62,151 nt of DNA from Candidatus Sumerlaeia bacterium (GTDB lineage Bacteria; Sumerlaeota; Sumerlaeia; SLMS01; JAHLLQ01): positions 1 to 62,151 of the forward strand of contig JANQSL010000161.1 in assembly GCA_028284075.1 (NCBI GenBank). Reading direction: 5' to 3'. The notes beneath the pieces are model-generated. The model saw only the letters and a list, made by a program, of their open reading frames with translations, did not search any database and had not been told where the DNA came from. Positions 1 to 9,017 of the stretch are shown piece by piece; within the stretch, counting starts at the first letter, position 1; every line of letters begins with the position of its first letter. A program made the translations under genes and the position numbers.

Positions 1-1
1 G

Positions 2-583
2 TTTTTTGCCTTTCATGACGATTTGTTTGAACCCACTTACGTGGAAGAGCTTGTCGAGGCGTTGATGCGAAACCGGCGAGCGGTTCTTGCCCATTCAGAT
101 GTACGATTGGTGGAGCGGGACGGAACGACGAAAGACCTGTCGTATTTTGCTCTGGAAGGTGTGACGAAGCGCACGGAACGCGCCCGGCGCATGATCCTGC
201 AGAGTGGCCACTGGTGGATTCCCGCTCGTGGATTGTTCCGGGCGAGAGCCGCACGGCGAATCGGTGGGCTTAGACGTCATCTTGCGGGTGAATTCTCGGC
301 GGACTGGCCATGGCTTCTGCACATGACACTTCTGGGGGAATTCGTGCGCGTGCCGGTGCCGCTCTGCACCAAGGTCTATACGAAGCAAAGTCTCTCGAAA
401 TCCTGGAAGCGTGGCAATCGTGCCTGGCTGGCGGCCACGCTGTCATGTATGCGCGAAGCGCGCCTGGCGCATCTTCCTTTCCGTGAAGAAATCATCGTGC
501 AGTCGATGCTGTTGAACTCATGCAGCGAATGGATCACAGGGGGAATTCGAAGCCGGCCGAGGCTGTGGAAGTGGATGACATAG
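2..583 (+). CDS. Glycosyltransferase family 2, C-terminal part (5' truncated by window edge)
   Basis: The reading frame is open from the first bases and includes F-H-D-D-L-F-E-P, which matches the aspartate-rich nucleotide-sugar/metal site of GT-A fold glycosyltransferases. A following SDVRLVERDG strand and a W-P-W-L-L-H acceptor-side helix fit family 2 enzymes that add sugars to surface polysaccharides or glycans. About 193 residues are visible; the N-terminal Rossmann-like half lies upstream of the window. The C-terminal end overlaps the next gene by up to 64 bp. The substrate cannot be inferred. The family call rests on motif reading only. Confidence 0.6.
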   Translation, partial: FFAFHDDLFEPTYVEELVEALMRNRRAVLAHSDVRLVERDGTTKDLSYFALEGVTKRTERARRMILQSGHWWIPARGLFRARAARRIGGLRRHLAGEFSADWPWLLHMTLLGEFVRVPVPLCTKVYTKQSLSKSWKRGNRAWLAATLSCMREARLAHLPFREEIIVQSMLLNSCSEWITGGIRSRPRLWKWMT

Positions 584-1248
584 AAGTGCAGGCTGACGGT
601 AACAGAAGAATGCGATTTGTTTATTGGCCGCCTTTGGCCATGACGGCCTTCCTTCTACTTGTGACCGTATTGCTTCTTGCCTATCGTTTTGTGCATTTTG
701 GCTCCGTGAGCTACAAGGTTCTTGTCTCCGGCTATTATCTTGGAGTTGCACTTGGAATTCTCACGATTCCAGCCCTGTTGATTCAGGTGGCATCATTAAT
801 TGTTTTGATTTCAGCCCGGAGGCCCCGGAGAATCCAGTCGATCGCAGTTTTACCGGCGGCGATCAACTGCCTTGTGATTGGCGTTACATGGGTCAATCTC
901 TCCGAAATTTTCGTGGATGACCTGGAACCGGCGGTTCAGCACAGACTGGATCAAGCTGCGGATCAGATACGAGGCTCCGCTTCTTTCTCCGCCGGGAATG
1001 TACAATTACCCGAAGGGTTTGTTCTTCCAGTTGATCCCTACAATCGGACTGACACGTTTGTCCGGTTTTTCAGTGCAGAGACATGGTTCCTTCTGACCTC
1101 CGCGGGGCCGGATCGGTGCACTGATGTATCGGCAACTCTGCTGAGTGCCGACCCGTGGATGGCAATTACTTCAGCGAGATACGATCCGACCAATGGAGTC
1201 TTCAGTCGCGGCGATCTGATTGCCTTTTGCGAGTTTAGTCGCCAATAA
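520..1248 (+). CDS. Hypothetical membrane protein with pseudopilin-like C-terminal tail
   Basis: Three strongly hydrophobic segments (about residues 34-58, 68-98 and 105-125) are followed by a soluble C-terminal half. The end reads W-F-L-L-T-S-A-G-P-D, then Y-D-P-T-N-G-V-F-S-R-G-D. This resembles the terminal beta region of type II secretion pseudopilin-G-like proteins that are abundant in PVC and related candidate phyla. Here the tail sits on a multi-pass protein rather than behind an N-methylation helix. The first possible ATG (520) overlaps the upstream gene by 64 bp. The ATGs at 529 and 610 are alternatives, and 610 avoids the overlap and starts just before the first membrane segment. Function is unknown. 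Confidence 0.6.
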   Translation: MQRMDHRGNSKPAEAVEVDDIEVQADGNRRMRFVYWPPLAMTAFLLLVTVLLLAYRFVHFGSVSYKVLVSGYYLGVALGILTIPALLIQVASLIVLISARRPRRIQSIAVLPAAINCLVIGVTWVNLSEIFVDDLEPAVQHRLDQAADQIRGSASFSAGNVQLPEGFVLPVDPYNRTDTFVRFFSAETWFLLTSAGPDRCTDVSATLLSADPWMAITSARYDPTNGVFSRGDLIAFCEFSRQ

Positions 1249-1410
1249 GCGGGCTGGCAGCCTCGTTTGTTACTGGAAATCAATGAAGTTCGACTCTCGT
1301 CAGGCAGACTCCGCATGGCGTATGTCGTTTCTGATCACCCGGTCTGGCGCGAATCGGGCAGGACTCAGCATGGACGGCCATGATGTTTCTGAATGAAAGG
1401 AAGGTTCATT

Positions 1411-2739
1411 ATGCAGTCAGGAATCAGCCGCGAGTGGATCTTCGTTCTGATTTCAACGATGCTTTTGTTAAATTCGACCGATGCACAATCGACTTCGAAG
1501 GACGACTTGATTCTCAGTCCTCGCCTTTTGGAGTTAGGACGGCAGCTCACGCATGGAAACAGCGATCGGCTGGTTGAGTTTGAAAAGGCATTGGAGGAGG
1601 AGGGGGCGCCGCTTGTTGAACCTTTGGAAGGCAACGAGGAGGAGATGCTTGTCACATTTGTTTGGCGCGGAAATTCCGAAACCGAAAACGTTGTGGTTTT
1701 TTTGCAAAGTGGAGGGCCGGACCCGGCGGACAACCGGATGGAACGGCTTGCATCGACGGATCTCTGGTACAAGAGCTACATTTTTGGCAGGGATGCCCGT
1801 TTCGTTTACTCCCTTTCTCCCAACGATTCACTTGTTCCGCTTGATGATCCGAACGTGGATTTCAGGAAACGGTTCTCCACCGTTCAGCGGGATCCGTTGA
1901 ATCCGAAACACCATCCATTGGAGACGGAGGGTGTTCCGCCGTTCATGGTTCTCTCAATGGTGGAGATGCCTGAAGCTCCACCACAGCCCTGGGCTGCAAA
2001 GCGATCCGGAATTGCACACGGTGACGTAAAGGAAGAGTTCTTTGTCAGTAAAATCCTTGGAAATGAACGCCAACTATTCGTCTACAGACCTCCCGAGTAT
2101 TCACCCGACAGGAATGAACCTTATCCTCTTCTCGTCATGTTTGACGGATGGTCATACATTCATCGGGTTCCAACACCCACGATTCTCGACAATTTGATTT
2201 CTGACGGCAGGATTCCGCCCACTGTCGCCGTGCTCATTGATACCAGGCGCCAGCGAGGCAGGGAACTCTCCTGCTACAGGCCGTTTGCATCTTTTCTTTG
2301 TGAAGAGCTTCTGCCCTCGATCAGGGACAGGTATCACGTAACCCACGATCCGGGCCGAACGATCATCTCCGGTTCCAGTCTGGGCGGTCTGGCGGCAACC
2401 TGTACCGCAATGTGGAACCCTGACGCTTTCGGAAAAGTGCTGTCGCAGTCAGGGAGCTATTACTGGAAGCCGGCAGAGGAAGAGGACTTCGAATGGGTCG
2501 GCAGACAGTTCGCTTCAATGGACCGGCTGCCACTTGAGTTTTATCTTGATGTTGGTCTGTTGGAAAAAACGATGCCGAAGCCCGGCGGGTTGAATCAACT
2601 GACTGTGAACAGGAATTTCCATCGCATCCTGCGAGACAAAGGATATCAGGTTCACTATCAGGAGTTCAATGGGGCACACGAGCATGTGTGTTGGCAGGGA
2701 ACACTGGGCGACGGGTTGATTGCATTGCTAAACGATTGA
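1411..2739 (+). CDS. Secreted enterochelin-esterase-like alpha/beta hydrolase
   Basis: The ATG at 1411 follows an AAGGAAGG ribosome site, so it is preferred to the upstream in-frame start. The first roughly 25 residues form a signal peptide ending near S-T-D-A-Q. An N-terminal Fes-type beta-sandwich (about 30-160, with VTFVWRG) precedes an esterase D-type alpha/beta hydrolase domain. The nucleophile elbow is G-S-S-L-G-G, and the catalytic His is probably in N-G-A-H-E-H near the C-terminus. Family members hydrolyse ferric enterobactin or acylated sugars. No siderophore genes are nearby, so the substrate is open. At 442 aa the length suits the two-domain Fes architecture. Confidence 0.8.
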   Translation: MQSGISREWIFVLISTMLLLNSTDAQSTSKDDLILSPRLLELGRQLTHGNSDRLVEFEKALEEEGAPLVEPLEGNEEEMLVTFVWRGNSETENVVVFLQSGGPDPADNRMERLASTDLWYKSYIFGRDARFVYSLSPNDSLVPLDDPNVDFRKRFSTVQRDPLNPKHHPLETEGVPPFMVLSMVEMPEAPPQPWAAKRSGIAHGDVKEEFFVSKILGNERQLFVYRPPEYSPDRNEPYPLLVMFDGWSYIHRVPTPTILDNLISDGRIPPTVAVLIDTRRQRGRELSCYRPFASFLCEELLPSIRDRYHVTHDPGRTIISGSSLGGLAATCTAMWNPDAFGKVLSQSGSYYWKPAEEEDFEWVGRQFASMDRLPLEFYLDVGLLEKTMPKPGGLNQLTVNRNFHRILRDKGYQVHYQEFNGAHEHVCWQGTLGDGLIALLND

Positions 2740-2890
2740 TACGAATTGAAGCCTCAGAGCGTCGATTGTAACAAAGATCGCCGGGGGTCCTCTCATGGGC
2801 ACAATACTCGTTGCCCATCCCGGAAATGGGCTCTCCTTTCCTCATACTGGCACTATTCAACTCAAACGACTCATCCGTGAAAGGGTCACC

Positions 2891-5800
2891 ATGAGAGTCC
2901 CCCTGAGTCACGGCCGCCGGCTTGCGGTCTCACTTCTTGCATTTGGCGCTTCACAATTTGCCGTTTTAGAGCTTTGCGCTCAGAATGGTCCGGATGAGAA
3001 AGGGGAACCCTTTCTCAGTCTGAATCTTTCTCTGGTTCCGGCGTCGCAACCGGGCTTCAGGCTTGATGGAATCGGATTGAATCATCTCTCCGGCGGCAGT
3101 GTTTCAGGCGCAGGCGATGTGAACGGCGACGGAGTCGCGGATTTTGTCACCGGGGCGCGCTCCGCCAACGATGACCCTCTGTTTTCCGGCCAGAGCTATG
3201 TCATTTTCGGCAACGCCACGGGTGGTGTTGTTGACCTCGGTTCGATCGGTGCCGCCGGCTTCACGATAGACGGATCCGTGCAGGGCGAGTCTTCCGGAGA
3301 AAGTGTTTCAGGCGCAGGCGATGTGAACGGCGATGGTCTTGATGATGTCGTCATCGGAGCATTCAACTCGAGTGTTGTTGGCCGCGCCGTTGTCGTTTTT
3401 GGGAAGACCGGCACCACAACGGTGGATCTTGGTGCGCTCGGTGGCGGGGGATTCAATATCATTGGTGAGATGAATCTCAGCCACACAGGCTATAGCGTTT
3501 CCGGTGCGGGCGACGTAAACGGAGACGGGTTGGACGATGTGATTATTGGTGCGAAACAAGCCAACCCGACGGGCGATCCCGCAGATGACGATACGGGCAT
3601 CAGCTACGTCGTGTTCGGGAAGGACTTCGATACCGTGGACGTGGACCTTTCATCGCTTGGTTCCCATGGATTCAAGATCATCGGCGTCGACCCGGACGAT
3701 CTGTCGGGAATCAGCGTTTCAGGTGCCGGAGACGTGAACGGCGACGGCCTTGCGGACGTGATCATCGGTGCCAGCAGGGCGGGTGACGGAACTTTCGCGG
3801 GTGAAGCATACGTCGTCTTTGGCAAGGCGGACAACACGACCGTTGAACTGGGATCGTTGGGTTCCGGAGGGTTTCTGATCGAAGCTGCAAGCTCGGGTGA
3901 TCTGACGGGGCGAAGCGTGGCTGGAGCGGGGGATGTGAACGGCGACGGACTCGCCGATGTGATCGTGGGGGCTTACGGAGGCGACGCTAACGGTTCTTCC
4001 TCGGGGGAAAGTTTCGTTGTTTTCGGCAAGGCCGGAAGCGCGGCTGTGAGTCTTGGTGCCCTGGGTGCCGGAGGGTTCCGGATCGATGGCATGGCAATAG
4101 GGGATCAGGCGGGCTTCGGAGTTTCGGGCGCGGGCGATGTGAATCGGGACGGACTCGCCGACGTCATCGTGGGCGCGCGGCGCGCGGACCCGGACAGCCA
4201 GGCAAATGCGGGCGAGACGTACGTTATTTTCGGGAAGGCGGATTCAGCCACAGTAGACCTCCGTGACCAGGGCAACATGGCATTCGAAATTGAAGGGCAT
4301 CTGCCGGGCGATTCATCAGGGCGGAGTGTTTCCTCCGCCGGTGACGTGAACGGCGATGGCCTTGCTGACATTATGATCGGAGCCTACGCCGCCACTGCAG
4401 GGGATGACTACGCGGGGAGGTCATATGTCTTGTTTACGCCCCTTGAGCAAAGCATCTTTCCAAGCCCCTACAAGGCATTTGCCAGGAGCGACGACGCCCC
4501 CAATCTGGCCATCGGGACGACTGGCGATGGCGGTAATGCATCGTCACCGGACAGCAGATGCTGGATCGATTTCGATAGCGGGTCGGGTCCAGGGCTGGAC
4601 GGGGCGTCTCTTCAGACGGTCACGATTGCGGACGGATTTCTGGTCAACAACCTGGACGGGCACCTGCCTTTGGACTGGCTGATCGAGAGTGATCGCACGA
4701 GTTTCGGTACTGCAGAGGTGGTTTTGCGCTATACGGATAACGAACTTGTCGGCTTTCCCGAAGCCGGACTGAACGTTTATCAGGCACCGAATGACAGCGG
4801 GCCGTGGTCGATGATCTCGTCTTCTCAGAATATGGCTCGAAACGAGTTCGCTTTCAACACAACGACCTTCGGGAATTTCGCTCTCGCGACGGGTATTCCT
4901 TCGCCGGACTTAACGCTCTCAACGCCGGCAACGACATTCGTCAATGCACCCATTAACGTGACCGCGACGTTTTCGCTGGAGGTGACCGGTTTTGAGGAGA
5001 GCGACCTGGTGCTCACCAACGCGACCGTTTCCGGCTTTGGGCAGACGGCCAATCCGCTTGTCTATGAGTTCACGCTGGAACCTGTGAGCGAAGGAAACTT
5101 CAATGTCCAGGTTCCCGTTAACGTTGCTACCGGAGCGAGTGGGCAGGGCAATCGTCCGTCGAACCTGATTCAACGATCGTTCGATGCGACACAACCGAGC
5201 GCGACTCTGTCGACCCTGGCCACTGATCCAACGAACATGCCTTTTGTCGTGCAGGTGGCGTTCAACGAGTTGGTATCCGGATTGATGATCGACGAGTTCG
5301 ATGTGACGAACGGAACGGCAGATGATCTGACAGCGACGAGCTCGACCGGTTTCGACCTGACGATCACGCCGGACATGCATGGCGAGGTTTCGGTAACGCT
5401 TCCCGCGGACTCCGTGACGGATTCCGCGGGCAATGGAAACCCGGAATCGAACACGATCACGATCTTCAACGACATCATTGGACCAACAGTGGAGCTGAGT
5501 TCCGCGAGCCCCGATCCCACGAATACGTTCGCTATCATTCAGGCGGAATTCAGTGACACTCCCGTTGGTTTTTCGGTCGAGGATGTGTCCGCCACGAATG
5601 CCACCGTTTCGTTTTTCCAGCAGTCAGGAATGCCAAGTATTTACTTTTACAGACTGACTGCGGTTTCCGACGGACCGTTCAGTACTTTCATTGGCGAGGG
5701 CGGGGCGACAGACGATCTCGGAAACCCGAATTCATCATCGAACACGCTGATGCTTCGTTTTGATGGAACGGCGCCGGAAGTCACGATCAGTACGGAAAGT

Positions 5801-6091
5801 TTGAGCGTAATGGGTGAGTTTGCGGTCGACGTGTCGTTCGGAGAGGGTGTGACCGGGTTTGAACAGGATGATGTTGCGGTCACAAATGGTACTCTCTCCG
5901 GTTTTGTCACGATCACGGAGGGACTTGAGTACGGTTTTACCGTGACGCCGATGGTCCCCGGAAGTGTGGAGATCTCCGTTCCCATGGGGGCCGCATCCGA
6001 CTCCGCCGGCAACGATAACTCCCCCTCAAACCTTTTGGTGGTGGATTTTCTTGTGGAACCGGAATCGACAGATCTTTGGATGCTGGAATAG
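2891..6091 (+). CDS. Secreted FG-GAP (integrin-alpha-like) repeat protein with four Ig-like domains
   Basis: The start at 2891 gives a clear signal peptide (MRVPLSHGRR then a hydrophobic run ending near E-L-C-A). Residues about 45-515 hold seven FG-GAP blades, each with a GAGDVNGDG-type calcium loop and a Y-V-I/V-F-G-K strand, which should close a seven-bladed beta-propeller. A linker follows, then four tandem bacterial Ig-like domains (about 680-1065), each with a 'T-N-A/G-T-V/L-S-G-F' strand and an ending like 'G-N-x-N-x-x-S-N'. No sorting signal or anchor is visible after the last domain. Likely an extracellular adhesive or ligand-binding protein; this follows from domains only. Blade 5 has D-V-N-R-D in place of D-V-N-G-D. 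Confidence 0.85.
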   Translation: MRVPLSHGRRLAVSLLAFGASQFAVLELCAQNGPDEKGEPFLSLNLSLVPASQPGFRLDGIGLNHLSGGSVSGAGDVNGDGVADFVTGARSANDDPLFSGQSYVIFGNATGGVVDLGSIGAAGFTIDGSVQGESSGESVSGAGDVNGDGLDDVVIGAFNSSVVGRAVVVFGKTGTTTVDLGALGGGGFNIIGEMNLSHTGYSVSGAGDVNGDGLDDVIIGAKQANPTGDPADDDTGISYVVFGKDFDTVDVDLSSLGSHGFKIIGVDPDDLSGISVSGAGDVNGDGLADVIIGASRAGDGTFAGEAYVVFGKADNTTVELGSLGSGGFLIEAASSGDLTGRSVAGAGDVNGDGLADVIVGAYGGDANGSSSGESFVVFGKAGSAAVSLGALGAGGFRIDGMAIGDQAGFGVSGAGDVNRDGLADVIVGARRADPDSQANAGETYVIFGKADSATVDLRDQGNMAFEIEGHLPGDSSGRSVSSAGDVNGDGLADIMIGAYAATAGDDYAGRSYVLFTPLEQSIFPSPYKAFARSDDAPNLAIGTTGDGGNASSPDSRCWIDFDSGSGPGLDGASLQTVTIADGFLVNNLDGHLPLDWLIESDRTSFGTAEVVLRYTDNELVGFPEAGLNVYQAPNDSGPWSMISSSQNMARNEFAFNTTTFGNFALATGIPSPDLTLSTPATTFVNAPINVTATFSLEVTGFEESDLVLTNATVSGFGQTANPLVYEFTLEPVSEGNFNVQVPVNVATGASGQGNRPSNLIQRSFDATQPSATLSTLATDPTNMPFVVQVAFNELVSGLMIDEFDVTNGTADDLTATSSTGFDLTITPDMHGEVSVTLPADSVTDSAGNGNPESNTITIFNDIIGPTVELSSASPDPTNTFAIIQAEFSDTPVGFSVEDVSATNATVSFFQQSGMPSIYFYRLTAVSDGPFSTFIGEGGATDDLGNPNSSSNTLMLRFDGTAPEVTISTESLSVMGEFAVDVSFGEGVTGFEQDDVAVTNGTLSGFVTITEGLEYGFTVTPMVPGSVEISVPMGAASDSAGNDNSPSNLLVVDFLVEPESTDLWMLE

Positions 6092-6344
6092 TGCACGCCA
6101 TTCGGCGGGGGGGAGGCGCCTGCGAATTGCAGAATGGCTTTGGCAAGGGAAGGAAAGGTGTGAGTGCGTCGTAGTCTTCCGTACGTCGCCAACGGGATGG
6201 GTCCGGGTGGCGTTCCAATTGATAAACAAACGATTACATTCGTTGGAGGCTTTGAATTTTCCTGTTTTCTGCCTCTCTCTTTCGGCGACGAGTCGATCGA
6301 CTGGCTGTTGTGAGTGAAAAAGCCAAAATTCGACCCCAAACCCC

Positions 6345-6373
6345 TTGACAGGCCACAGGGTCGTTCCTACCTT
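6345..6373 (+). promoter_or_regulatory. Sigma70-type promoter of the tuf/ribosomal-protein supercluster
   Basis: A perfect -35 box TTGACA (6345-6350) is separated by exactly 17 bp from a -10 box TACCTT (6368-6373). This is the strongest promoter-like sequence upstream of tuf and predicts a start near 6380 and a leader of about 360 nt. Confidence 0.65.
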
Positions 6374-6375
6374 CC

Positions 6376-6467
6376 GCGCCCCTGCTCAGGGACAAATATG
6401 TCCTCAAAGCGGGGCGAAGGTAGTGCGGGTCACGTCTCCCTCAGCGTGAATTGCCGAAAGGCCCCGC
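6376..6467 (+). promoter_or_regulatory. GC-rich leader with two mutually exclusive pairings
   Basis: The segment GCGGGGC (6409-6415) can pair with the upstream CGCCCC (6377-6382), enclosing an inner stem GGACA/TGTCC (6390-6394 with 6399-6403). It can also pair with the downstream GCCCCGC (6461-6467). The upstream arm lies at or just before the predicted transcription start, so only part of it may be in the RNA. It could be an autoregulatory leader for tuf/r-proteins, but I recognise no known leader family. Confidence 0.3.
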
Positions 6468-6742
6468 CCGGAAAATAAGGAAGTGAGGGCGCCTTCCGAC
6501 CCCAGTGAGCAGCCGATTTTGTCGGCACTCCGGTCACGCGCCCTTCAAGTCCGAGTTTTCCGAACCAGAAGGCCACGCGAATGCGGCTTTGCGGCGGAAC
6601 CCTTCACCGCCGCCCCCGAGATTCCCGAAACGGGATAATCCGGGGAAACTAAAGCCGCGCATTTTCGTGCCTTCAAGACCGGATCGAGGGGCCGAAAACG
6701 TGGGAACCAATTCGATTCTTTTTCAGTCGGAGGCCATCTGAA

Positions 6743-7942
6743 ATGGCGAAAGAGGCATTCAACAGAGACAAGCCGCACGTCAACGTCGGTACGATCGGTC
6801 ACATCGACCATGGAAAGACGACTCTGACGGCTGCCATCTCGGCATGCCAGGCCCGCAAGGGTTTCGGCGACATTGTTGCGTTCGACGGTATCGACAAAGC
6901 GCCGGAAGAGAAGGAACGCGGCATTACGATTAACACCGCGCACATCGAGTATCAGACAGAATCGCGCCACTATGCGCACGTCGACTGCCCAGGCCACGCC
7001 GACTATATCAAGAACATGATTACGGGCGCCGCCCAGATGGACGGCGCCATTCTTGTGGTTGCCGCGACGGACGGCCCAATGCCTCAGACTCGCGAGCACG
7101 TGCTTCTCGCCAAGCAGGTGAACGTGCCCCGCATCGTCGTCTATCTCAACAAGTGCGACATGGTCGAGGACGAGGAGCTGCTGGAACTTGTGGAGATGGA
7201 AGTCGTTGAGTTGCTTGAGACGCACGGCTTCACCGGCGGTGACTTCGGTGACGCTCCGATCATCCGCGGGTCAGCCTTGAAGGCTCTTGAGGGGGAAGAG
7301 AGTGATCTTGGAACGAAGTCCATTGATCGCCTCATGGAGGCTATCGACTCCTTTATTCCCGAGCCCGTTCGTGATATCGACAAGCCCTTCCTGATGCCTG
7401 TTGAGGACGTCTTCTCGATCTCCGGCCGCGGCACTGTCTGTACGGGCCGTGCAGAGCGTGGTATCCTCAAGAAGATGAGCGAAGTGGAAATCGTCGGTAT
7501 TCGCGACACCCGCAAAACGACTGTGACTGATGTCGAGATGTTCCGCAAGCTGCTTGATGAGGCGCGGGCTGGTGACAATGTCGGCCTTCTGCTTCGCGGA
7601 ACTGAGAAGGATGAGATTGAGCGTGGAATGGTTATTGCCGCGCCGGGCAGCATCAAGCCTCACAAGAAGTTCAAGGCATCCGTCTACATTCTGAAGAAGG
7701 AAGAGGGTGGGCGTCACACGCCATTCTTCAAGGGATACCGGCCTCAGTTCTACTTCCGGACAACGGATGTGACGGGCATGGTGGTTCTTCCCGAGGGTGT
7801 TGAGATGGTGATGCCGGGCGACAATGTGGACTTCGAAGTCGAGTTGCACACACCAATCGCCATCGAGAAAGAACTGCGCTTCGCGGTTCGCGAGGGTGGC
7901 CGCACCGTTGGCGCCGGCGTTGTAACCGAAATTCTCGAGTGA
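6743..7942 (+). CDS. tuf: Translation elongation factor Tu
   Basis: EF-Tu brings aminoacyl-tRNA to the ribosomal A site as a GTP complex in the cytoplasm. All GTPase motifs are present: P-loop GHIDHGKT (about 19-26), switch I RGITI, DCPGH, NKCD and GSAL. Domains 2 and 3 follow at full length; 399 aa is normal for the family. The gene opens the supercluster and precedes rpsJ, an arrangement also found in other phyla where tuf heads or joins the str/S10 cluster. It has its own upstream promoter and a strong hairpin terminator immediately downstream, so it can be expressed above the r-protein genes. Confidence 0.98.
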   Translation: MAKEAFNRDKPHVNVGTIGHIDHGKTTLTAAISACQARKGFGDIVAFDGIDKAPEEKERGITINTAHIEYQTESRHYAHVDCPGHADYIKNMITGAAQMDGAILVVAATDGPMPQTREHVLLAKQVNVPRIVVYLNKCDMVEDEELLELVEMEVVELLETHGFTGGDFGDAPIIRGSALKALEGEESDLGTKSIDRLMEAIDSFIPEPVRDIDKPFLMPVEDVFSISGRGTVCTGRAERGILKKMSEVEIVGIRDTRKTTVTDVEMFRKLLDEARAGDNVGLLLRGTEKDEIERGMVIAAPGSIKPHKKFKASVYILKKEEGGRHTPFFKGYRPQFYFRTTDVTGMVVLPEGVEMVMPGDNVDFEVELHTPIAIEKELRFAVREGGRTVGAGVVTEILE

Positions 7943-7952
7943 TGAGTTAACT

Positions 7953-7988
7953 AACCGGCGGAGAGAGCGAAACTCTCCGCCGGTTTTT
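7953..7988 (+). terminator. Rho-independent terminator after tuf, before rpsJ
   Basis: A perfect 13-bp stem AACCGGCGGAGAG / CTCTCCGCCGGTT (7953-7965 with 7973-7985) with a 7-nt loop is followed by a run of five T. It lies only 26 bp before rpsJ, inside what would otherwise be one operon. It should either separate tuf from the S10 genes or act as a partial terminator that sets the EF-Tu to r-protein ratio. Confidence 0.85.
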
Positions 7989-8014
7989 CGTGCCAAACAG
8001 ACAGAGGTAAATTC

Positions 8015-8326
8015 ATGGCCGGTCAGATCATTCGCATCAATCTTCGCTCTTTCGACTCACGTCTTCTGGACACGTCGGTTGGTTCCATCGTGGACACGGC
8101 GCGTCAGACTGGGGCGACAGTTGCGGGCCCGGTTCCGCTGCCGACACGCATTCGTCGGTTTACGGTGTTGCGGTCGCCGCACGTGGACAAAAAATCGCGC
8201 GAGCAGTTTGAACTGCGGCAGCACAAGCGGCTGGTTGATCTGGTCAATCCCTCGCAGAAAACCCTCGACGAACTTCAGAATCTTGAACTGCCGGCTGGCG
8301 TTCATGTGGAGATCAAGCTGACCTGA
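8015..8326 (+). CDS. rpsJ: 30S ribosomal protein S10
   Basis: S10 is part of the small-subunit head and, as NusE, of the antitermination complex. The 103-aa sequence has the standard motifs [37 protein letters not shown] core and a short C-terminus. It is the first gene after the tuf terminator and starts the classical S10 order. No separate promoter is obvious in the 26 bp between terminator and start, so readthrough from tuf, or a promoter inside tuf, must feed it. Confidence 0.97.
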   Translation: MAGQIIRINLRSFDSRLLDTSVGSIVDTARQTGATVAGPVPLPTRIRRFTVLRSPHVDKKSREQFELRQHKRLVDLVNPSQKTLDELQNLELPAGVHVEIKLT

Positions 8327-8375
8327 TCTCTTCGGACGCTTCGCGGCTGACGATGAGAATCCAGAGGCGGAACAG

Positions 8376-8999
8376 ATGGCCCTCGGACTACTTGGAAAAA
8401 AAATTGGTATGACCCAGATCTTCGACGAGAACGGGGTCATGATTCCCGTCACTCTCGTGGTGGCGGGTCCCTGCCCGGTCGTGCAGAAGCGCGATCTGGA
8501 GAAGGACGGCTATGAGGCTGTCCAGATCGGCTTCGATGAAAAAGCCGAGAAGCGCGCCAATCGTCCTGAGAACGGACACTTCGCCAAGGCGGGCGTGAAG
8601 CCCTGTCGTATTGTACGCGAGGTTCGCGGTGAAGAAACAAAGGATCTCGAGGTCGGGCAGACCCTGGATCTTGGTCTCTTTGAAGACGGCGAGCGCGTGG
8701 ATGTGATCGGCACCACGAAGGGTCGGGGCTTTGCGGGCGTGCTCAAGCGGCACAATGCGAGCCCGGGTCCGAATTCACACGGCTCGATGTATCATCGCAA
8801 GCCGGGTTCAATGGGTGGTTCATCCTATCCTTCGCGGGTGTTCAAGGGCAAGAAGCTGCCCGGTCAGTACGGCAACTCGCGAGTGACAGCCCGAAACCTG
8901 CAGATCGTGGGCCGCGATACGGAGAAAAACCTGCTCTTTGTGCGAGGTTCCATTCCCGGCGCGAACAACAGCTACGTGCTTGTACGCAAGCGCTCCTGA
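8376..8999 (+). CDS. rplC: 50S ribosomal protein L3
   Basis: L3 is an early-assembly protein that reaches toward the peptidyl-transferase centre. The 207-aa product starts MALGLLGKKIGMTQIFDENG and contains the central loop GPNSHGSMYHRKPGSMGGSS, both diagnostic of L3. Length is typical. It follows rpsJ by 49 bp and precedes rplD by 18 bp in S10 operon order. Confidence 0.97.
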   Translation: MALGLLGKKIGMTQIFDENGVMIPVTLVVAGPCPVVQKRDLEKDGYEAVQIGFDEKAEKRANRPENGHFAKAGVKPCRIVREVRGEETKDLEVGQTLDLGLFEDGERVDVIGTTKGRGFAGVLKRHNASPGPNSHGSMYHRKPGSMGGSSYPSRVFKGKKLPGQYGNSRVTARNLQIVGRDTEKNLLFVRGSIPGANNSYVLVRKRS

Positions 9000-9017
9000 A
9001 GGACCGAGGTCTGAACG

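Larger units (their letters stand above)
6092..6742. other. Intergenic region upstream of tuf
   Basis: This is a 651-bp stretch without a convincing gene. Short reading frames on both strands have no ribosome site and no recognisable protein. Its right half holds the tuf promoter and a long GC-rich leader, described separately. The left half (6092-6340) shows nothing I can assign. Confidence 0.6.

Noticed and set aside
2795..2890. Upstream extension of the FG-GAP gene
   Set aside because: Starting at 2891 gives a normal signal peptide; the extra 32 codons would bury it.
3090..4420. Tandem DNA repeats as a mobile or CRISPR-like array
   Set aside because: The recurring GGCGATGTGAACGGCGA-like units code for FG-GAP calcium loops and are explained by the protein.
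6505..6741. 78-codon frame just before tuf
   Set aside because: Lies in the tuf leader, no ribosome site, no protein-like pattern.
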